Positions 7,125-8,540 of a DNA stretch of 8,540 nt are shown here, in pieces (the first letter of the stretch is position 1; each line of letters begins with the position of its first letter). Below the pieces are notes generated by a model, which was given only the letters and a program-made list of their open reading frames with translations, had not been told where the DNA came from and searched no databases. The DNA comes from Pseudobdellovibrionaceae bacterium. GTDB taxonomy: Bacteria > Bdellovibrionota > Bdellovibrionia > Bdellovibrionales > JAMPXM01. The stretch is taken from the NCBI GenBank assembly GCA_913776405.1, contig CAJYOV010000427.1, positions 1 to 8,540 on the forward strand. Direction: 5' to 3'. A program made the position numbers and the translations under genes.

Positions 7125-7439
7125 ATGAAATCGACAGGCTTGTTCTTTGTGATGGTACTCTCTCTGACGTCAATCGCTCCTAACTTCGCACAGGCGCAGT
7201 CAAATGCAGCGACGGCAACGAAGCGTACGCTCAAGACGATCATCGATGCCAAAATGGAGATGGGTGATGGCAATGGCTTCATCATCCGTTGCCAAGGCAA
7301 CAACGGAAAAGGTTTAAACATCGTCGATGCTATGAGCTTCTCCGCCGAACAGCTCAATAGCCTGGATGAATCGATTCAGAATCGCACGGCCGTGACCCTC
7401 ATCGTTCAGGGCTCAACGATCGTCGACATTCAAAAATAA
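7125..7439 (+). CDS. Small exported protein of unknown function (104 aa)
   Basis: I do not recognise a family. The first 24 residues form a clear signal peptide (MKSTG, hydrophobic core, cleavage at FAQA/Q), so the roughly 80-residue mature protein should be periplasmic or secreted. The mature part holds an Ala/Thr-rich start, a Gly/Asn-rich stretch with the only cysteine (GNGFIIRCQGNNGKG), an acidic helix (SAEQLNSLDESIQ) and two likely C-terminal strands (AVTLIVQG, STIVDIQK). The lone cysteine argues against an internal disulfide. AGGAG at 7111-7115 with 9-base spacing supports the ATG. It is monocistronic and ends at a strong bidirectional terminator. Codon use matches its neighbours, and signal peptide, ribosome site and terminator together make it a convincing gene. 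Confidence 0.8.
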   Translation: MKSTGLFFVMVLSLTSIAPNFAQAQSNAATATKRTLKTIIDAKMEMGDGNGFIIRCQGNNGKGLNIVDAMSFSAEQLNSLDESIQNRTAVTLIVQGSTIVDIQK

Positions 7440-7465
7440 AGAGCGCTCGAGAGCTTTCAGCGAGC

Positions 7466-7516
7466 TTCGAAACGAAAAAAGCCTGGTTATTAAAACCAGG
7501 CTTTTTTCGTTTCGAA
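7466..7516. terminator. Bidirectional intrinsic terminator, perfect 23-bp stem
   Basis: Arms 7466-7488 and 7494-7516 are perfect reverse complements around the 5-base loop ATTAA. Each arm has a GC-rich top (GCCTGGTT) flanked by six A or six T, so transcripts from either strand get a stem followed by a T-run. It lies 26 bases after the stop of the 104-residue gene and 20 bases after that of the 108-residue gene, ending both. Confidence 0.93.
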
Positions 7517-7536
7517 TATCTGAAATCAGACGGACG

Positions 7537-7863
7537 TTAGCGGCAGCTCGCGTAGCCTTTTGAACCACCGAGATCGTAGAACCAGTTGCCATCTTCTTCG
7601 AGTGTTAAAGTGCCGGAGTCGAAAGGGCTTTCGATGCGAAGACGAAGTTCGTTCGATTGAAACTCTTCAACGGAGAGTTCACGACGGACGAAAGAGCCTT
7701 TGTTCGTGAGTTCTTCTAGCACGAGGCCCGAGTCTGTTTTCAAAACGCGAACGGCCTGATCTGGGCCAAACGAGAGGTTGCAGTCTAAAAGAACCTGCGG
7801 TTGCGCCGCGAAGGCTGACGAGCCTGAGACAAGCAGCGAAAAAGCGAGAAGCGCCAATTTCAT
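7537..7863 (-). CDS. Small exported protein of unknown function (108 aa)
   Basis: I do not recognise a family. A signal peptide covers about residues 1-19 (MKLALLAFSLLVSGSSAFA, cleaved before AQ). The mature protein of about 89 residues is rich in predicted beta strands separated by acidic turns (VRVLKTDSG, LVLEEL, LRLRIES, GTLTLEEDGNWFYDLGG). Its two cysteines sit near the two ends, Cys28 and Cys107, so a single disulfide could close the domain in the periplasm. The ATG is supported by AAGGGA (bases 7872-7877) at 8-base spacing. It converges on the 104-residue gene and shares its terminator; the two proteins are not similar in sequence. Exported beta-rich proteins of this size are common in Bdellovibrio-like genomes and mostly uncharacterised, so no function is proposed. 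Confidence 0.8.
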   Translation of the reverse strand: MKLALLAFSLLVSGSSAFAAQPQVLLDCNLSFGPDQAVRVLKTDSGLVLEELTNKGSFVRRELSVEEFQSNELRLRIESPFDSGTLTLEEDGNWFYDLGGSKGYASCR

Positions 7864-7914
7864 TTGAGAGATCCCTTACCGCCTTAAGACGACAAATGAG
7901 TAATCTGGATAAAC

Positions 7915-7959
7915 AAAAAAATCGAACTCACTCTACTCGCGGAAGCGAAATCGAGCGAG
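7915..7959 (-). terminator. Probable terminator downstream of tRNA-Arg
   Basis: On the - strand CTCGCTC (7959-7953) pairs with GAGTGAG (7933-7927) through six normal pairs and one G·U. An inner TCGC/GCGA helix with a TTCC loop lies within, and a run of seven T follows (7921-7915). As in the other - strand terminator, the irregular pair is G·U only in - strand RNA. It starts about 15 bases after the tRNA 3' end. Confidence 0.55.
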
Positions 7960-7974
7960 CCCCTGGGTAAAGAT

Positions 7975-8047
7975 TATCCCCACGCCGACTTGAACGGCGA
8001 TCTACAGTTTAGGAAACCGTTGCTCTATCCAGTTGAGCTATGGGGAC
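7975..8047 (-). tRNA. trnR: tRNA-Arg (anticodon CCU)
   Basis: A full cloverleaf of 73 bases folds on the - strand. Acceptor GUCCCCA pairs with UGGGGAU, with a G1·U72 wobble as first pair; discriminator is A73. D arm GCUC/GAGC carries GG in the loop. Anticodon stem ACGGU/ACUGU (one G·U) closes loop UUCCUAA, giving anticodon CCU at 8013-8011, which reads AGG arginine codons. Variable region is AGAU, and T arm CGCCG/CGGCG has loop UUCAAGU. CCA is not encoded (AAUC follows from A73), so it must be added enzymatically. No clear promoter hexamers were found upstream, but a terminator-like hairpin follows. Minor arginine tRNA genes are common integration sites, yet no integrase lies in the window. 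Confidence 0.93.
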
Positions 8048-8176
8048 TCAGGAGCGACATCAGAACTCATTTTCATAAGCGAGAAGCGTCGCGATCGCAT
8101 CTGAATTCTGTAGCTCTAGCGGCCTCCCACGTGGTCTCTGTCTCGTTTTGAGATTTTCAAGCGGCAGATCAACCTT

Positions 8177-8196
8177 TTAAGGCCCGGTTAAGGCCC
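8177..8196. repeat. Tandem TTAAGGCCC direct repeat
   Basis: TTAAGGCCC occurs at 8177-8185 and again at 8188-8196, 11 bases apart, about one helical turn. A partial copy, AGGCCC, is at 8212-8217. It lies 60-80 bases before the start of the coiled-coil protein gene, in the 211-base gap after the tRNA gene. This could be a binding site for a regulator of that gene. No convincing -10/-35 pair was found in the gap, and the remainder shows nothing I can assign. Confidence 0.35.
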
Positions 8197-8258
8197 TGTT
8201 ATCGCCATTGCAGGCCCAAAAGCGTGCAGAAGTTGCGAGAAAAAACCGAAAAATAGGT

Positions 8259-8540
8259 ATGACCAGCCTTCAAAGAGCCATGATTGCCATCTTGTTAATT
8301 CTCGGGGCCGTTTACCTATTTCGGCCGGTTTCAAGCTTTCAGGCGGAGGTCGCGCGGCGAAAAAAGATAACGCCTCAGCAGGCGAAGCAAAACGATGATG
8401 CGTACATGGAACGTTGGAAGAAAAACGTTGAAGAAACGAAACGACGCGAGGCTGAGGAACAAGCGCGTAAGCAAGCGGCACTAGAAGAGCAAAAGCGCAT
8501 TGAAGAAGAAAAGCTTCAAGCCGAGCGTGTTGAATTTGAG
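8259..8540 (+). CDS. Membrane-anchored charged coiled-coil protein (3' end outside window)
   Basis: An open frame runs from the ATG at 8259 to the window edge without a stop, giving 94 residues. Residues 7-21 (MIAILLILGAVYLF) form one membrane helix after a short N-terminus with Arg6. From about residue 28 the sequence is almost entirely Lys, Arg, Glu, Gln and Ala (TKRREAEEQARKQAALEEQKR), a typical long single helix or coiled coil, so the body probably projects into the periplasm. The style resembles TolA, TonB-like linkers or other envelope-spanning proteins, but such composition alone does not identify a family. Codons are consistent with the neighbours. The ribosome site is weak (ATAGG just before ATG); a second ATG at 8280 is possible but would leave the membrane helix without its N-terminal basic residue. 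C-terminal domains lie outside the window. Confidence 0.75.
   Translation, partial: MTSLQRAMIAILLILGAVYLFRPVSSFQAEVARRKKITPQQAKQNDDAYMERWKKNVEETKRREAEEQARKQAALEEQKRIEEEKLQAERVEFE

Noticed and set aside
8091..8098. GCGATCGC palindrome upstream of the tRNA gene
   Set aside because: A common octamer in this kind of base composition, with no second nearby copy in the same gap and no link to a feature.
8127..8134. CCACGTGG palindrome in the gap after the tRNA gene
   Set aside because: A single 8-base palindrome is expected by chance in a few kilobases and has no supporting context.
8197..8212. Sigma-54-like promoter TGTTATCGCCATTGCA before the coiled-coil gene
   Set aside because: The -12 TTGCA fits, but the -24 element has GT instead of the nearly invariant GG, so it is not a convincing target of the regulator.
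8188..8481. 97-residue open frame on the - strand opposite the coiled-coil gene
   Set aside because: It overlaps a + frame with a coherent membrane helix and coiled coil. Its own sequence has no recognisable pattern, and it spans the intergenic repeats.

Overview
This 8.5 kb window looks like chromosomal DNA of a Gram-negative bacterium of about 50% GC. The regulator pair has the sequence style of PilS/PilR proteins from the former delta-proteobacteria. Together with two exported peptidoglycan enzymes and a cyclic-nucleotide-binding membrane protein, this fits Bdellovibrio-like bacteria (Bdellovibrionota). That placement is an inference from gene content and protein style; no marker gene is present to prove it. 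There are no insertion sequences, phage genes or CRISPR arrays.

Left part (1-4490, + strand). A sensor histidine kinase cut by the window edge (PilS-like) is followed by a sigma-54-dependent response regulator (PilR-like). A TAATG stop/start overlap then leads into a 659-residue membrane protein with a PqqD-like N-terminus, about six membrane helices and two C-terminal cyclic-nucleotide-binding domains. The three genes look like one operon, which would link a phosphorelay to a possible second-messenger sensor. The membrane core resembles an M50 (site-2-protease-like) protein that has lost its zinc ligands. This is the most unusual feature of the window.

Middle part (4493-6882, - strand). A secreted lytic-transglycosylase-like protein lies downstream of a secreted YcbB/LdtD-type L,D-transpeptidase, with a strong intrinsic terminator squeezed between them. 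Both would act on periplasmic peptidoglycan, one cutting glycan strands and the other making 3-3 crosslinks or related exchanges. The transglycosylase gene converges on the membrane-protein gene with only 2 bases between the stop codons, next to an alternating GC tract.

Right part (6883-8540). Two small exported proteins of unknown function (104 aa on +, 108 aa on -) converge on a perfect 23-bp-arm hairpin that should terminate transcription in both directions. A tRNA-Arg(CCU) gene on the - strand follows, with its own likely terminator. The window ends inside a + strand gene for a membrane-anchored, highly charged coiled-coil protein.
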